Assembly: GCA_018266215.1 (NCBI GenBank)
Contig: JAFEAV010000006.1
Coordinates: forward strand, 1 to 64,000
From: Cyanobacteria bacterium SZAS LIN-3
GTDB lineage: Bacteria; Cyanobacteriota; Vampirovibrionia; Obscuribacterales; Obscuribacteraceae
DNA length: 64,000 bases
Direction: 5' to 3'
In this document: positions 24,925 to 34,333 of the stretch, one piece after another
Numbering within the stretch: the stretch's first letter is position 1
How the letters are laid out: the number at the start of each line of letters is the position of its first letter
Translations under genes and position numbers: made by a program
The notes under the pieces: model-generated
Seen by the model: only the letters and a program-made list of their open reading frames with translations
Told to the model about the DNA's origin: nothing
The model's database searches: none

Positions 24925-25332
24925 ATGCCCGAGAAGAAAGAAAAAGCGACCAGGGAAAAAACAACAAAAGAGGTCGTCTACAGCCTCAGTCGCAAGTCGC
25001 GCTGCAGCAACTGTGATAAAAGACTGGAGCCGGGAGAAATAGTCAAACTGCAAAAGGCCGAGGAAGACCGGGAAGCGCTCTGCCGCACGTGCAGCAAACT
25101 GGATCACTTCGAGCTCATCGGCAAAGGTAATGCCAAAATAACGAGACTGGCGGCCAAGTATTCAACCACCAGTTACGTAGTGATGAAATGGTCCGAGGTG
25201 TGGAAAACATACGAGCGCCTGGGCATCCTGGCCGAACCGGAGGCCGTGGACAAAGCCGAGCAGGAAGCCCAGATCAAACTGGCCAACCGTGAAAAGCGCC
25301 CCCCTCAGTCGGACGTCAAACCATCTATGTAG
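24925..25332 (+). CDS. DUF2293-like zinc-ribbon protein
   Basis: 135 residues from the ATG at 24925, chosen for the GGGGAG site 6 bases upstream; an in-frame TTG at 24904 is less likely. Four cysteines form two knuckles (C27xxC30, C53xxC56). They are followed by KLDHFELIGKGNAKITRLAAKYS and VVMKWSEVWKTYERLGILAEP, the pattern of the N-terminal part of DUF2293 proteins. The C-terminal part of the longer DUF2293 proteins is missing. The function is unknown, and zinc binding is inferred. Its 3' end overlaps that of the convergent ychJ-like gene by 28 bases. Confidence 0.72.
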   Translation: MPEKKEKATREKTTKEVVYSLSRKSRCSNCDKRLEPGEIVKLQKAEEDREALCRTCSKLDHFELIGKGNAKITRLAAKYSTTSYVVMKWSEVWKTYERLGILAEPEAVDKAEQEAQIKLANREKRPPQSDVKPSM

Positions 25333-25754
25333 AGCCAGCGTCCATCGACTCTGGCAAAAGAACTTTTCTCACTGAAGCCGACATCCTGTCCCCCGGCTCG
25401 CAGATAGGCCCGGAAAGCGACGGTGGCAGTGTCTCCGCTTTCCTCGAAATTCAAAATCTTCAAACCGTCAAAACTGGTCTGACTGGCAAAAGCATCAAGA
25501 TCAGCCGACCAGGCCACTTTATCCTCACAGTACAGGCGACTCTGCGGATGAGTCGTGGCCATAATGTAATCACACAGACCAAGCGCATAGGCAGCGTAAC
25601 GGGACCGCATCAGCAGCAGCGCACTGGACGGCAACTCACCCTGGTGAAAGGGGCGACAACACTTGTGATAGGGCTTTTTACTATCGCAGGGACAGGGGCC
25701 GTACTTATCAATGACGCGCTGATTTTTGTTAGCTGGTATTTTACTGGGTTGCAT
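25305..25754 (-). CDS. ychJ: YchJ-family (UPF0225) protein with SEC-C motif
   Basis: 149 residues. The N-terminal SEC-C zinc motif is complete (CPC at 21-23 and CC at 32-33). It is followed by LLMRSRYAAYALGLCDYIMATTHPQSR, the hallmark of YchJ proteins, and an NTF2-like C-terminal domain (FRAYLRAGGQDVGFSEKSSFARVDGRWLYIDG). The role of YchJ is not established. The last 28 bases overlap the convergent DUF2293 gene, so transcripts of the two genes are complementary at their 3' ends. Confidence 0.9.
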   Translation of the reverse strand: MQPSKIPANKNQRVIDKYGPCPCDSKKPYHKCCRPFHQGELPSSALLLMRSRYAAYALGLCDYIMATTHPQSRLYCEDKVAWSADLDAFASQTSFDGLKILNFEESGDTATVAFRAYLRAGGQDVGFSEKSSFARVDGRWLYIDGLTSD

Positions 25755-25933
25755 GTCGGACTAATCTAACAAATTTGAAGCAATAAAGATTAAAAGAGCG
25801 CTTGCCAAGATAAATTCTCGGCGGCGGCTCCGTCTTCAGCGTGATCCTACTATTGGTTACGGGGTAGGGCGGCGCCTACCATAAGCCAAGACTGTCCTGA
25901 AATCCACCCCTGAAACAAGTAAGGTACGCGGTC

Positions 25934-28318
25934 ATGGCTCTAGAAGACGCTGTCAAACATCTCACCCGGGACACCCCGACGCAAATGGACGTACTGTCCA
26001 GTACCGCGGCACAGATACTGCCGGCCAGCAAAGCCTTCGCCGAAGAACTCTACCAGCACCCGCTGCAAACCGTTGAACATGCAGGCACCACGCTCCTGGC
26101 GTCAGCGGCAATGGGTGCGGCCATCGGTTATGTTCTGCCGGCCAGGGGACCGGCCGCCCTGATCGTCGCCGGGGCCTTCACCATACCAATGGCAGTCAAA
26201 GCCTATAACAGACTCGATCAGGCATTCAGCTCAGCGCAGCAGGGACAGGATCTGGAGCACGTCTCCAGGGCACTTGCCTTTGACACAGTGGCAGGCACCT
26301 ACGATCTTTCGCTCAATTTAGCCGGCGGTGTTGCCGGCACCGAAATAGGCGTCAGTATGGCCACCAGCAGAGGCGCCCTGGGCAGCCTCGGGCAGGCCAG
26401 CCAGCGCATGGTCATGAAGGGCGAAAACTGGGCACTGAACAGCCTGCACGAGCCGGCTCCGGCGGTCGCCGCCGAGGGCTTGAAACTGCCCCAGGGCAAA
26501 ATCACCACGGCCGCATCGCGCCACTCCGATGTGAACGGCATGGTCAACACCTCCCTTGACACTCAGCTAACCGGCGACGCCACCAATATGGCACTAAGTC
26601 CTACCCCGGAAGCAACCATCGGCTCCACTCCACTGGTGGAAAAAAGCGGCCTGGCTGCCCGCCTGGAACAGCACCGCATCATCAATCCCAAGCTTGATCG
26701 TTATTTTGACGCCGGTCAGGACGGAAGCCAGATGTACTTTGGCTCCCTGCACGGACACTCTCGTTATTCGGACGGACTGGGCCTGCCCAAGGACCTCTAC
26801 AACAAAGCCATTGCCGAAGGCCAGCAGGTCACCACCATCACCGACCACAATCACCTGGCCGCTCGCGGTGGGGTAGCCCCCGACGATCCGCGCACCTCGG
26901 ATCAAGCGGGCACACCCGTTGTCGCAGCCAATCCAATAGAATACAGTCAGACATTTGCCGATGCCGCTGCCACCACTACCAGTGGCAAACACGTCTCCCT
27001 GGTGGGGACGGAAATGGGCACCATCGGTAAAGTCGGCGGCGGGCACGGCGAGCATGGCCATGGAGGAGCCGGACATCCTGATGGAGAACAGGGTCTGGTC
27101 GGCGCCGACCTGGAGCATATGCATGATCATCACTCCCACGGCATGATGAACCCTGAATCAATCGGGGAAGTCAATCCCGGCAATCAACCATTCAATCTGG
27201 CCGAAGCGCGCGCAGAAAGTAATGCCGCTGCTCACATCGGCGGCGTCAACCATATCAATCTAATTGAAGTACCACAATTTTTTGAGGCCACCCGCCAGCC
27301 TAAAACTGGTGCCCTGGCATTCTTCATGCGTGCCCTGGGCAAAGAACCGGAGCCGGTCGTAACCGCCCCGGAAGTGATCAAATACAATGACGGCGACTAC
27401 AAAGCAATGGTCGACCATCTCGACAAACTCACAGCCACCGACGGCGGTAAGCCCGTCATTCAACTCAACCATCCTCGCTATCTCGCCGATGAAAATGCCA
27501 ATACACCGATTGAACAGCGCGGCCGCGACTATGGACAGAAGTCATTCAAAAATCAACAGGAATGGCTGGACCGCTTTGCCACACCTTATGTCAGACAAAT
27601 AGAGCTGATCAAAGGCGGCGCCTTGAATCCCAATCCCGTCGACACAGTGCCGACAGGAGCACTCGATCCCACAAGCTTCGCCGGCTATCTGGACAAAGGT
27701 GTCCATGCCAGCCCTACCTTCGGACGTGACTTCCACTTTGGCGATCCAGTGGGAAATCCCGGAGCCACAGGCTTTTATGCAAAATCCCTCGATAAGTCAG
27801 GCATCCTCAACGCCCTGAGAGAGCGCCGCACCATTGCCACCACCAGCTCGGAAAAATTGAGCGGTGTGCTTACGGGCAACGATAAATTTGTCATGGGTGC
27901 AATCCTCGACCACAGCGTGGTGCCTTCGTTAAGCCTGAAAATGAGAGTAGACGGGACAGTCCATCCCGAAGCCAGTTATACACTTAAACTCTGGGGTGAC
28001 ACCAAACTCGGTGACGGCAAACTGGCCGAAGTAGTCCAGCAAAAGACAGTAAAAGGCAGCGACCTTTTGACGGCCAATCAAACAGTGGCTTTCGACGCAG
28101 TCACCGGTACGGTCGGACAGAACTCAGCCTACTACGTTGAAGTGCTGCGCAAGGACCCATCCTCGGGCAATACCGACCGCATGTGGACGGCGCCCATCTG
28201 GTTGGAAACGCTGGCCGGAACGAAACACTCGCTGTTCAGCAGATTTATGGCCGGACAAGCATCGAGCTACCTGCCCAATCCCTTTCAATCAAAACTAGGC
28301 TCGCCGATAGTGCAATAG
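25934..28318 (+). CDS. PHP-domain metallophosphoesterase-like protein with shared N-terminal module and His-rich insert
   Basis: 794 residues. Residues ~30-150 are the Gly/Ala-rich hydrophobic module shared with the genes at 17499 and 23147; HPLQTVEHAGT here matches HPLQTAEMIGT in the protease. After a linker, PHP motifs appear: SLHGHSRYSDG (~271-281), ITDHNH (~301-306), QLNHPRY (~509-515) and RDFHFG (~597-602). These supply the His/Asp metal ligands of PHP phosphoesterases. Between them a very His/Gly-rich loop (~365-405, including HMHDHHSH) may hold extra metal. The last ~170 residues look like beta-sandwich. No signal peptide is seen. The substrate is unknown. An AAGG site precedes the ATG. 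Confidence 0.82.
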   Translation: MALEDAVKHLTRDTPTQMDVLSSTAAQILPASKAFAEELYQHPLQTVEHAGTTLLASAAMGAAIGYVLPARGPAALIVAGAFTIPMAVKAYNRLDQAFSSAQQGQDLEHVSRALAFDTVAGTYDLSLNLAGGVAGTEIGVSMATSRGALGSLGQASQRMVMKGENWALNSLHEPAPAVAAEGLKLPQGKITTAASRHSDVNGMVNTSLDTQLTGDATNMALSPTPEATIGSTPLVEKSGLAARLEQHRIINPKLDRYFDAGQDGSQMYFGSLHGHSRYSDGLGLPKDLYNKAIAEGQQVTTITDHNHLAARGGVAPDDPRTSDQAGTPVVAANPIEYSQTFADAAATTTSGKHVSLVGTEMGTIGKVGGGHGEHGHGGAGHPDGEQGLVGADLEHMHDHHSHGMMNPESIGEVNPGNQPFNLAEARAESNAAAHIGGVNHINLIEVPQFFEATRQPKTGALAFFMRALGKEPEPVVTAPEVIKYNDGDYKAMVDHLDKLTATDGGKPVIQLNHPRYLADENANTPIEQRGRDYGQKSFKNQQEWLDRFATPYVRQIELIKGGALNPNPVDTVPTGALDPTSFAGYLDKGVHASPTFGRDFHFGDPVGNPGATGFYAKSLDKSGILNALRERRTIATTSSEKLSGVLTGNDKFVMGAILDHSVVPSLSLKMRVDGTVHPEASYTLKLWGDTKLGDGKLAEVVQQKTVKGSDLLTANQTVAFDAVTGTVGQNSAYYVEVLRKDPSSGNTDRMWTAPIWLETLAGTKHSLFSRFMAGQASSYLPNPFQSKLGSPIVQ

Positions 28319-28325
28319 AGATTGT

Positions 28326-28826
28326 CTATTCGACTCGTGAGACTGGCAAATCGGTGCGGGTCTCCAGGTGGGCCAGAATAGTGTCGACAACGCCGTCAAC
28401 ACCGGCATCAATAGGAATGCGCACGCTCAAAAGTCTGTCTTCGCCCCAGGTGCCGTCGGCGGCCCGGCCAAAAACTTCCACCACATAGCCGGATGGATAA
28501 ACACAAACCGAACCATAAATAGATGAGCGCTCGAGATCTTCCCAGCTTTCAACTCCGGCATACTTGAGCTCGACCGGTCGCTTAAAACCGAGGAAGCCGC
28601 TGGCGTCCCTGACCACATCCTCATCGGGAGGATTGGGGATGTCCGGATTGCCGTTTTGAATCGCCTCCCAGAGCGCCTCCACAAAGGCGTCCTTGTCGCG
28701 ATAATCAAAAAATGCCACCGGCTCAACAGAGACGCTGTAACCGGCCGGTATATTGGCTTCGGTCGGCATTATGGCCTTATCAGCCAGGAAAAATATGCTC
28801 AGACCACAATTGAGTTTTTCTCTCAT
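28326..28826 (-). CDS. Small hypothetical protein
   Basis: 166 residues from the ATG at 28826, or 147 from an ATG at 28769 that has AAGG upstream; the second is plausible because the first 19 residues are atypical. It is acidic, soluble and mixed alpha/beta, with YRDKDAFVEALWEAIQNG and SSIYGSVCVYPSGYVVEVFG as the clearest secondary-structure blocks. No family is recognised. It is tail to tail with the PHP gene, 7 bases apart. Confidence 0.62.
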   Translation of the reverse strand: MREKLNCGLSIFFLADKAIMPTEANIPAGYSVSVEPVAFFDYRDKDAFVEALWEAIQNGNPDIPNPPDEDVVRDASGFLGFKRPVELKYAGVESWEDLERSSIYGSVCVYPSGYVVEVFGRAADGTWGEDRLLSVRIPIDAGVDGVVDTILAHLETRTDLPVSRVE

Positions 28827-28977
28827 GGAAACCTGCCAGAGGGGACGACCCGCCAGGGGTCATATCCTGAAAAGTCCAGTCTAACACTAATGTGCAGGCC
28901 TCAGCGAATCCCGTTGTCAAACACTCATAATATTGCCGACAGGGTAGTTATTTTCTTACCCCAGTTGAGGAAAGCTA

Positions 28978-29805
28978 ATGTTTCACGGCATCAAATCCAG
29001 GCGAGCAGCCTCCACACTAATTACAACCGCCCTTTGCAGTCTCGCTCTTATGCCCGCGGTGCACGCCGCCGAAAAAGCGTACTTGCAGACGACCAGCTCC
29101 GGATTTTTGGTCAAGTGGACCGCCCAGGATCTCTCAGCCGCCGGAGCGGCAAGCCCGGCTGCGACAATATTTTCCGCCAGGGCAAAGGCAAAAGCTGAAA
29201 AACCGAAGAAAAAGGACAAGACCACGGTCGACCGCAGTTTCAAACTTCTGTCTGTGGTCGGCCCGCTGCTCAGCTACCAGGATGAGAGCAGCCTGGACTG
29301 GCCGGGGATGGTGCATCCCGGTGTGGGAGACGTGAGACTTTACCACGCCATTGATCTGCGCAAACCGACAAAGCGCGCGCTCCTGACCGATTATTTCCAG
29401 GCCGATGATGTCTACAAGGCGATGATCACCTGCGCGCCGGTGAAGAAATTTTTGAAGGCAGCTCACAGTCAGCCTAAAAATCTGGCGCAACTGATGGCCG
29501 CCCTGCAAAACGGCGATGTGGATATGAAAAACGCAGCCGGAGACGATGCCAAACTGCTTTTTAACAGCGATATGCTCAGCCAATTTTGTATCAATAAAGT
29601 CAGCGACAAAGCTGCCGATGTTTCTATCTCACTTTATGATCAAGCCAACAATGAAATCTATCCCATGCGCATGACGATAGCGACAAAAGACGCTAATTTT
29701 TCTGCCTGGCTGATAGCGGCGGCCGCCAGGAAAGAAGGCATACTTGCCGATAAAATGACGGCCCTGGCTCCCGACGCCGAAACCGATTTTCACTTCGACC
29801 CATAA
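28978..29805 (+). CDS. Secreted protein, unknown function
   Basis: 275 residues with a typical signal peptide (basic start, TTALCSLALMPAVHA, cleavage near residue 31). A Lys-rich segment (RAKAKAEKPKKKDKTT, ~67-82) is followed by a folded domain, SFKLLSVVGPLLSYQDESSL and a segment on LYHAIDLRKPTKRALLTDYF. These recall the DUF3298-type extracellular domain, but not enough to assign it. A GAGG site precedes the ATG. Confidence 0.72.
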   Translation: MFHGIKSRRAASTLITTALCSLALMPAVHAAEKAYLQTTSSGFLVKWTAQDLSAAGAASPAATIFSARAKAKAEKPKKKDKTTVDRSFKLLSVVGPLLSYQDESSLDWPGMVHPGVGDVRLYHAIDLRKPTKRALLTDYFQADDVYKAMITCAPVKKFLKAAHSQPKNLAQLMAALQNGDVDMKNAAGDDAKLLFNSDMLSQFCINKVSDKAADVSISLYDQANNEIYPMRMTIATKDANFSAWLIAAAARKEGILADKMTALAPDAETDFHFDP

Positions 29806-29846
29806 TAAGATACGATCACAAACCAATTAAGGAAAGGCACTTCCCG

Positions 29847-30203
29847 ATGAAAGACAAAATTACGGTGTACGAACGTCCCACTTGCTCCAAGTGTCGCGAA
29901 GCCGACAAGATGCTGCGCGAGTTTGGCGCCGACTACGAAAAAATAAATTACTATACAGATCCCATCAGCGAAGCCAAGCTGACCGAACTGGTTAAGAAGA
30001 TGGGCATTCCAGCGCGGGATCTTTTGCGCACAACCGAATCCATCTATAAAGAGCTCAAATTATCAAAGGCCGAACTGAGCGATAAAGAGCTTATCTCCCT
30101 GATGGTCAAGCATCCGGACCTGATGCAACGGCCGATCGTTGAACGCGGCTCCAGAGCCGTGTTGGGCCGACCGACCGAAAACATCAGATCACTTTTGAAG
30201 TAG
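29847..30203 (+). CDS. ArsC/Spx-like thioredoxin-fold reductase
   Basis: 118 residues. It starts with the thioredoxin-fold strand ITVYERPTCSKCREAD, with a CxxC pair at C13/C16, and has the family arginine segment VKHPDLMQRPIVERG at ~90-104. Size and layout match the ArsC family (ArsC, YffB, Spx). The CSKC pair is more like Spx/YffB-type proteins than the single-Cys glutaredoxin-linked ArsC. No arsenic genes are near, so a general thiol reductase role is at least as likely as arsenate reduction. A strong AAGGAAAGG site lies upstream. Confidence 0.87.
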   Translation: MKDKITVYERPTCSKCREADKMLREFGADYEKINYYTDPISEAKLTELVKKMGIPARDLLRTTESIYKELKLSKAELSDKELISLMVKHPDLMQRPIVERGSRAVLGRPTENIRSLLK

Positions 30204-30206
30204 TTC

Positions 30207-31523
30207 TTACGGTCCGCCGATAGCCGTGGGCAAACCATAGGTCGGGCCGTAAGGCGCCACCAGATTCGATACCTTGCCAAAAGGCGAGCCCTTACCGACA
30301 GCAGGTGACCCTGCAGCCGGAGTGAAATCAAGCGATGTAAGCGTGCGCGGAATGAAGGCTACCGGTGTCGAGGGTGCCGACAGGGTTGCATTGTCGACAA
30401 ACTGCGGATCGACCAGAGTCGGCGCCAGGGTTGTCGTATTGCCCGTTACGGCAAACTGTACATTGCCTCCGGCACTGATATTCTGTGTCGCCGGCACATT
30501 GACGTTGCCGCCGTAGACAATGGAATTGCTCACCTTCACCTTGCCCGTACCGTTGGTCTGAATGGTGTATTCAGGAATGCCGTAGGGCAGAGGCATGAAG
30601 GTCAGCTTCTTCTCATAGAAGGTACATTGCGAAACCGTCGCCACAGTGTTTGCTCCGGCGGGCGGCGAAACATTTAGATTGGCTATGCGTGCACCCAGGA
30701 AAAGACAATTGGACAGATGCAATTTGCCGCTTGAAAAATCCACACCGTAATCGACGTAAGGACCAAAGACACAATTATCGGCATAGATAGTGGTGGCAAT
30801 GGAGGGAGTGGTCTTAGAGCCTACCAGTCCACCGGCATTGGCACCGAAAAAGCCGTAACTATTTGAACCCAGCGTGCAGTTGCGGAAGACAGCAGAGTTC
30901 TCCACACCGGCCACCGGTTTTTCCACAGCGCACATGAAAAAATCGCGAAAATCGCAGCCCATAAAATGATTGTTATGACCGCCGAAAGTCAGCTCAGCCA
31001 CCTTGCCGCCACCGTATGGCGGAAATCCTGTCACGGCGCCCAGTTCCACATTACGCAGACTGTTGTTGTCGGTTTGAATATTGACGCACTCGGCACCGTA
31101 TCCGGTGATTTTGATACCGGACCGGGTATTGCCGACAAGATGGATATTGGAGCCGACGAATCGCACACCGGTGGATTTTAGCGGCTGGGTCGACCCTCCG
31201 GTAAAGACAACCTGCCCGTTGTGCTTGGCTCCCGGCGCCTGGCGCATGACAATGCCGCTGACTGGAATTGAAAAAGATGTGGTGTAGGTGATACCGCTTG
31301 TGCCACCATCAACCAGGATCTGATCCCCGGCAACCACCTGCGTCCAATCTATTTGACTGGGGTCTTTCCAGGCATGGGCCCAGCTGTCGCCGGCCGAGCC
31401 ATCACCACTGGGTGATACAAAAAGATTACGAGCTGAGACTTGTGCCTGACATACAAGAGTGACAGCCAGAGCGCTGGCGAGGCTCAGTAGGCCCCTCACG
31501 CCAAAAGGCATAGGATACTTCAT
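30207..31523 (-). CDS. Secreted parallel-beta-helix-like protein
   Basis: 438 residues from the ATG at 31523, chosen because GGAGA lies 8 bases upstream; an ATG at 31538 contains that site. A signal peptide (LLSLASALAVTLVCQAQVSA) ends near residue 31. The mature part starts NLFVSPSGDGSAGDSWAHAW, the usual opening of right-handed beta-helix (pectate-lyase-like) proteins. Repeated short strands follow (GIVMRQAP, VRFVGSNIHLVGN, SLRNVEL, NNHFMGCDF, AVFRNCTL, YADNCVF, LHLSNCLF, VSQCTFY). No catalytic residues are assigned. It may bind or cut a polysaccharide; this is inference. Confidence 0.75.
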   Translation of the reverse strand: MKYPMPFGVRGLLSLASALAVTLVCQAQVSARNLFVSPSGDGSAGDSWAHAWKDPSQIDWTQVVAGDQILVDGGTSGITYTTSFSIPVSGIVMRQAPGAKHNGQVVFTGGSTQPLKSTGVRFVGSNIHLVGNTRSGIKITGYGAECVNIQTDNNSLRNVELGAVTGFPPYGGGKVAELTFGGHNNHFMGCDFRDFFMCAVEKPVAGVENSAVFRNCTLGSNSYGFFGANAGGLVGSKTTPSIATTIYADNCVFGPYVDYGVDFSSGKLHLSNCLFLGARIANLNVSPPAGANTVATVSQCTFYEKKLTFMPLPYGIPEYTIQTNGTGKVKVSNSIVYGGNVNVPATQNISAGGNVQFAVTGNTTTLAPTLVDPQFVDNATLSAPSTPVAFIPRTLTSLDFTPAAGSPAVGKGSPFGKVSNLVAPYGPTYGLPTAIGGP

Positions 31524-31818
31524 TTTATTTGTCTCCATAGTGTTAATGACCTCTCAAACCGGACAGGGTTTCTCAGAGGGAGAGAGGTTGACCCAGGAGC
31601 TGGGCTTAGCTAGTGGTTGTCGAGCCTTAGCTGACGAATACAACAGTAAGGACAATGCGTGAACATGTCGTGTGGCCAACGTGAAAAGGATGTGAAGTGA
31701 GAAAAGTTTTTCCCGGAATTCAAGAGTGGGCAAAAAAGAGAGCAAGAGCAAGGCAGACGGTGCCTGGCAAGGTATGAAATAATCCCACTGTGATATTCGT
31801 GGCGGAAAGGGGTCAGGT

Positions 31819-34239
31819 ATGAGCGCTAAATTACGTCGATTTGCCCTGCCACTATTGTCGGGCGCGCTGCTCTCAAGTCTCTCTCCCTGCGCACAACCGG
31901 CGCTGGCGCAGCGCACTCTGCTCGTCCCCGTTTCCAGAGCCTGGGAAAATGCCTACCGTGCCGGTAACTACCGCGAAGCGCTCAAGCTCTGCGATCAGTC
32001 TATGGAGCTGGCAAAAAATGCCAAACTCAAAAAAGGCGAGATGGCAATGCTCCTGTATAACAAAGGCGAGACTCTGCGTTCGATGGGCCGCTATAAAGAA
32101 GCGGAAGCTACGCTGAAAGAGTCGCTAAAGAGTTGCGAGGAAAATCCAAGTCTCCGCACCAACCTGATTGCTCTGCCGAATATCTACAATGCTATGCCAA
32201 TGATTTACGAAAGCGAAGGTCGTTTTGCCGAAGCGGAGAGCATGTGGCAAGAGTGCACCCGAATGACCCATAAGAATGTCAATTTTGCCTGGCTCCCGGC
32301 CAACCATCTAGCCCACCTCTATCTGACCTGGGGCAAGCTCGAAAAAGGTCGCGAATACGTGGAGCGGGCAGAGGCAATTGCCCGCCGCGCCCCGAAAAGT
32401 CTGGCGGTTGCTTACGCGCACTACAACCGTGCAATTTATTTGCAACTGAAAGGCCAGTATAAAGAATCAGAAAAGGAATACGATCTCGCCCTCAGCAGCG
32501 TCGCCCGAATTAACGGAAACACGCATCCATATTATGCGGTCACTTTGATTGAGCAGTCCGAACTCTTCCGCGAAGAAAGCCGCTATGCCGAAGCGGAAAA
32601 GTGCCTGAACCAGGCCCTGGCCATTCATCAAGCCTCGTATGAAGCCGAGCACCCCGAAACGGCGGCGATCAAAGTGCGCCTGGCGAGAGTACTGAGCGAA
32701 GAGGGCAAATACACCGAAGCAAAAGAGCTGGTGCAACAAGCTTTGAAAGTAGAGGAAAGCGTTTTCGGCAAGGAAGACAATTTATTTATCGCCCGGGCCC
32801 TCGATTGCCAGGGCAATATTTTGAGACAGGATGGCCGCTATCAAGAAGCGGCGGAAGCCATAAGCAAAGCTCTGACGATGCAGAAAAATCTACTCGGGCA
32901 GAACAACATTGACGCCGCCATCACCATGCGCGATCTGGCCATGGTTGACGAAGACCTGGCCAATTACAAAGAAGCGGAAGCGCTGCTCAAGGAATCGCTT
33001 GCCATAATCAAAGGGCAAACCGGCCTCGAACATCCGCAGCGCGCAGCCGGTGCCAACGCTCTGGCTCACTTCTACCTGCGCGACGGACGCTATGATGACG
33101 CCGAGCCACTATTTAAAGAGTCGCTCGCCCTTTCGGAAAAAGTCCTGGGAGAAAATCACAGTGTCACCGCCAGCAGTGCCAGGGATCTGGGTGAGCTTTA
33201 CACCAGACAGGGAAAATACGACGAAGCTCAAACATACCTGCTCAAAGCCCTGCACATAGACGAAAAACTCTACGGTGAAAAAGCGCCGCAAGTTGCCGCC
33301 GACCTGATGTCGCTCATATCAATCTACGGTGCCCAGGGCAAAACCGAAGACGCGGACCCACTGCTCAAACGCGTGGCCGAAATCAAAAACGTCCTGCCGG
33401 GCGCCGGCATCGCTACTGAGACCGCCGAGCCTATGAGCGCGGACAGTGATCGACCGGTTACGGATAAATGGGCTCTGGTTATAGGCGTCAGCAATTTCAA
33501 GGATCCGACAATAAACCTCAAATACGCCGCCAAAGACGCCACCGATTTCAGAAACTTTTTGATCAACAGCGAAAAGTTTAAGCCGGACCACGTCAAACTG
33601 CTCACCGACGAGAACGCCGACCGGGAAAATATCATAGGCATGATGGGGGACAAATGGCTGGGCCGCCACGTGCACAAGGACGACCTGGTGATAGTTTACG
33701 TCTCCAGCCATGGCAGCCGCTCCCAGGACTCGGCCGGTGGCGTCAATTTTCTGGTGGCGCATGACACAAACAAAAATTCTCTGCTGGCCACAGGCATTCC
33801 CATGCAATGGCTGACAAATATTGTGCGCGACCAGGTCCACTCCGACCGGGTCATCTTAATCCTGGATGTCTGCCACAGCGGCTCGGCCGCCCAGGGCAGC
33901 AAATCATTGAACAGAATGCCCGGTATGGGCCTCGAGGAAAAATATCTAAAAATAGGCAGCGGCCAGATGATTATCTGCTCCAGCTCAGCCGATCAGGTCT
34001 CCTGGGAATCAAAAAACTATGAAAACAGCGTTTTTACCCGCAAATTGATGGAAGCGCTGCAGACCAGCAAGGACAAGACAACCCTGATGGAAGCCTATAA
34101 ACGGCTCAAAGTGCTGGTGGAAACGGAGGTACTGCGCGACCGCGGCGATCTGCAGACCCCGGTCCTGTGGAATAAGACCTGGCACGGCAAGGATCCGGTA
34201 CTGGCCGTCGACGTGTCCGGCGCCCCCCAGGGGAAGTAG
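31819..34239 (+). CDS. Exported TPR protein with caspase-fold (peptidase C14) domain
   Basis: 806 residues. A signal peptide (FALPLLSGALLSSL, cleavage near AQPALA-Q) is followed by tetratricopeptide repeats from ~35 to ~520. Many of the repeats have a 42-residue period like kinesin light chain (for example EHPETAAIKVRLARVLSEEG, then KYTEAKELVQQAL). The C-terminal domain (~545-800) is caspase-like: WALVIGVSNFKD, the catalytic His in YVSSHGSRSQ (H631) and the catalytic Cys in LDVCHSGSA (C685). So it should be an active cysteine protease of the metacaspase/orthocaspase kind, placed outside the inner membrane. A pspA-like gene follows 94 bases downstream on the same strand. Confidence 0.88.
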   Translation: MSAKLRRFALPLLSGALLSSLSPCAQPALAQRTLLVPVSRAWENAYRAGNYREALKLCDQSMELAKNAKLKKGEMAMLLYNKGETLRSMGRYKEAEATLKESLKSCEENPSLRTNLIALPNIYNAMPMIYESEGRFAEAESMWQECTRMTHKNVNFAWLPANHLAHLYLTWGKLEKGREYVERAEAIARRAPKSLAVAYAHYNRAIYLQLKGQYKESEKEYDLALSSVARINGNTHPYYAVTLIEQSELFREESRYAEAEKCLNQALAIHQASYEAEHPETAAIKVRLARVLSEEGKYTEAKELVQQALKVEESVFGKEDNLFIARALDCQGNILRQDGRYQEAAEAISKALTMQKNLLGQNNIDAAITMRDLAMVDEDLANYKEAEALLKESLAIIKGQTGLEHPQRAAGANALAHFYLRDGRYDDAEPLFKESLALSEKVLGENHSVTASSARDLGELYTRQGKYDEAQTYLLKALHIDEKLYGEKAPQVAADLMSLISIYGAQGKTEDADPLLKRVAEIKNVLPGAGIATETAEPMSADSDRPVTDKWALVIGVSNFKDPTINLKYAAKDATDFRNFLINSEKFKPDHVKLLTDENADRENIIGMMGDKWLGRHVHKDDLVIVYVSSHGSRSQDSAGGVNFLVAHDTNKNSLLATGIPMQWLTNIVRDQVHSDRVILILDVCHSGSAAQGSKSLNRMPGMGLEEKYLKIGSGQMIICSSSADQVSWESKNYENSVFTRKLMEALQTSKDKTTLMEAYKRLKVLVETEVLRDRGDLQTPVLWNKTWHGKDPVLAVDVSGAPQGK

Positions 34240-34270
34240 ACCCAGCTGTCAATATGTGTAAACACCCGTA

Positions 34271-34303
34271 TGTCGCGCTATCATTGGTTCATTGACCGCG
34301 ACA
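34271..34303. promoter_or_regulatory. Inverted repeat upstream of the pspA-like gene
   Basis: TGTCGCG (34271-34277) and CGCGACA (34297-34303) are perfect 7-bp arms 19 bases apart, starting 32 bases after the caspase stop and ending 30 bases before the ATG at 34334. There is no U-tract after it, so an operator or an attenuating hairpin is more likely than a terminator. Confidence 0.35.
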
Positions 34304-34333
34304 GTCATTCCGTCAATTGAGGAAAATCAGCCA

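Noticed and set aside
28656..29198. Forward 180-codon frame overlapping the genes at 28326 and 28978
   Set aside because: It overlaps a secreted-protein gene with a clear signal peptide and ribosome site, and its own product looks random.
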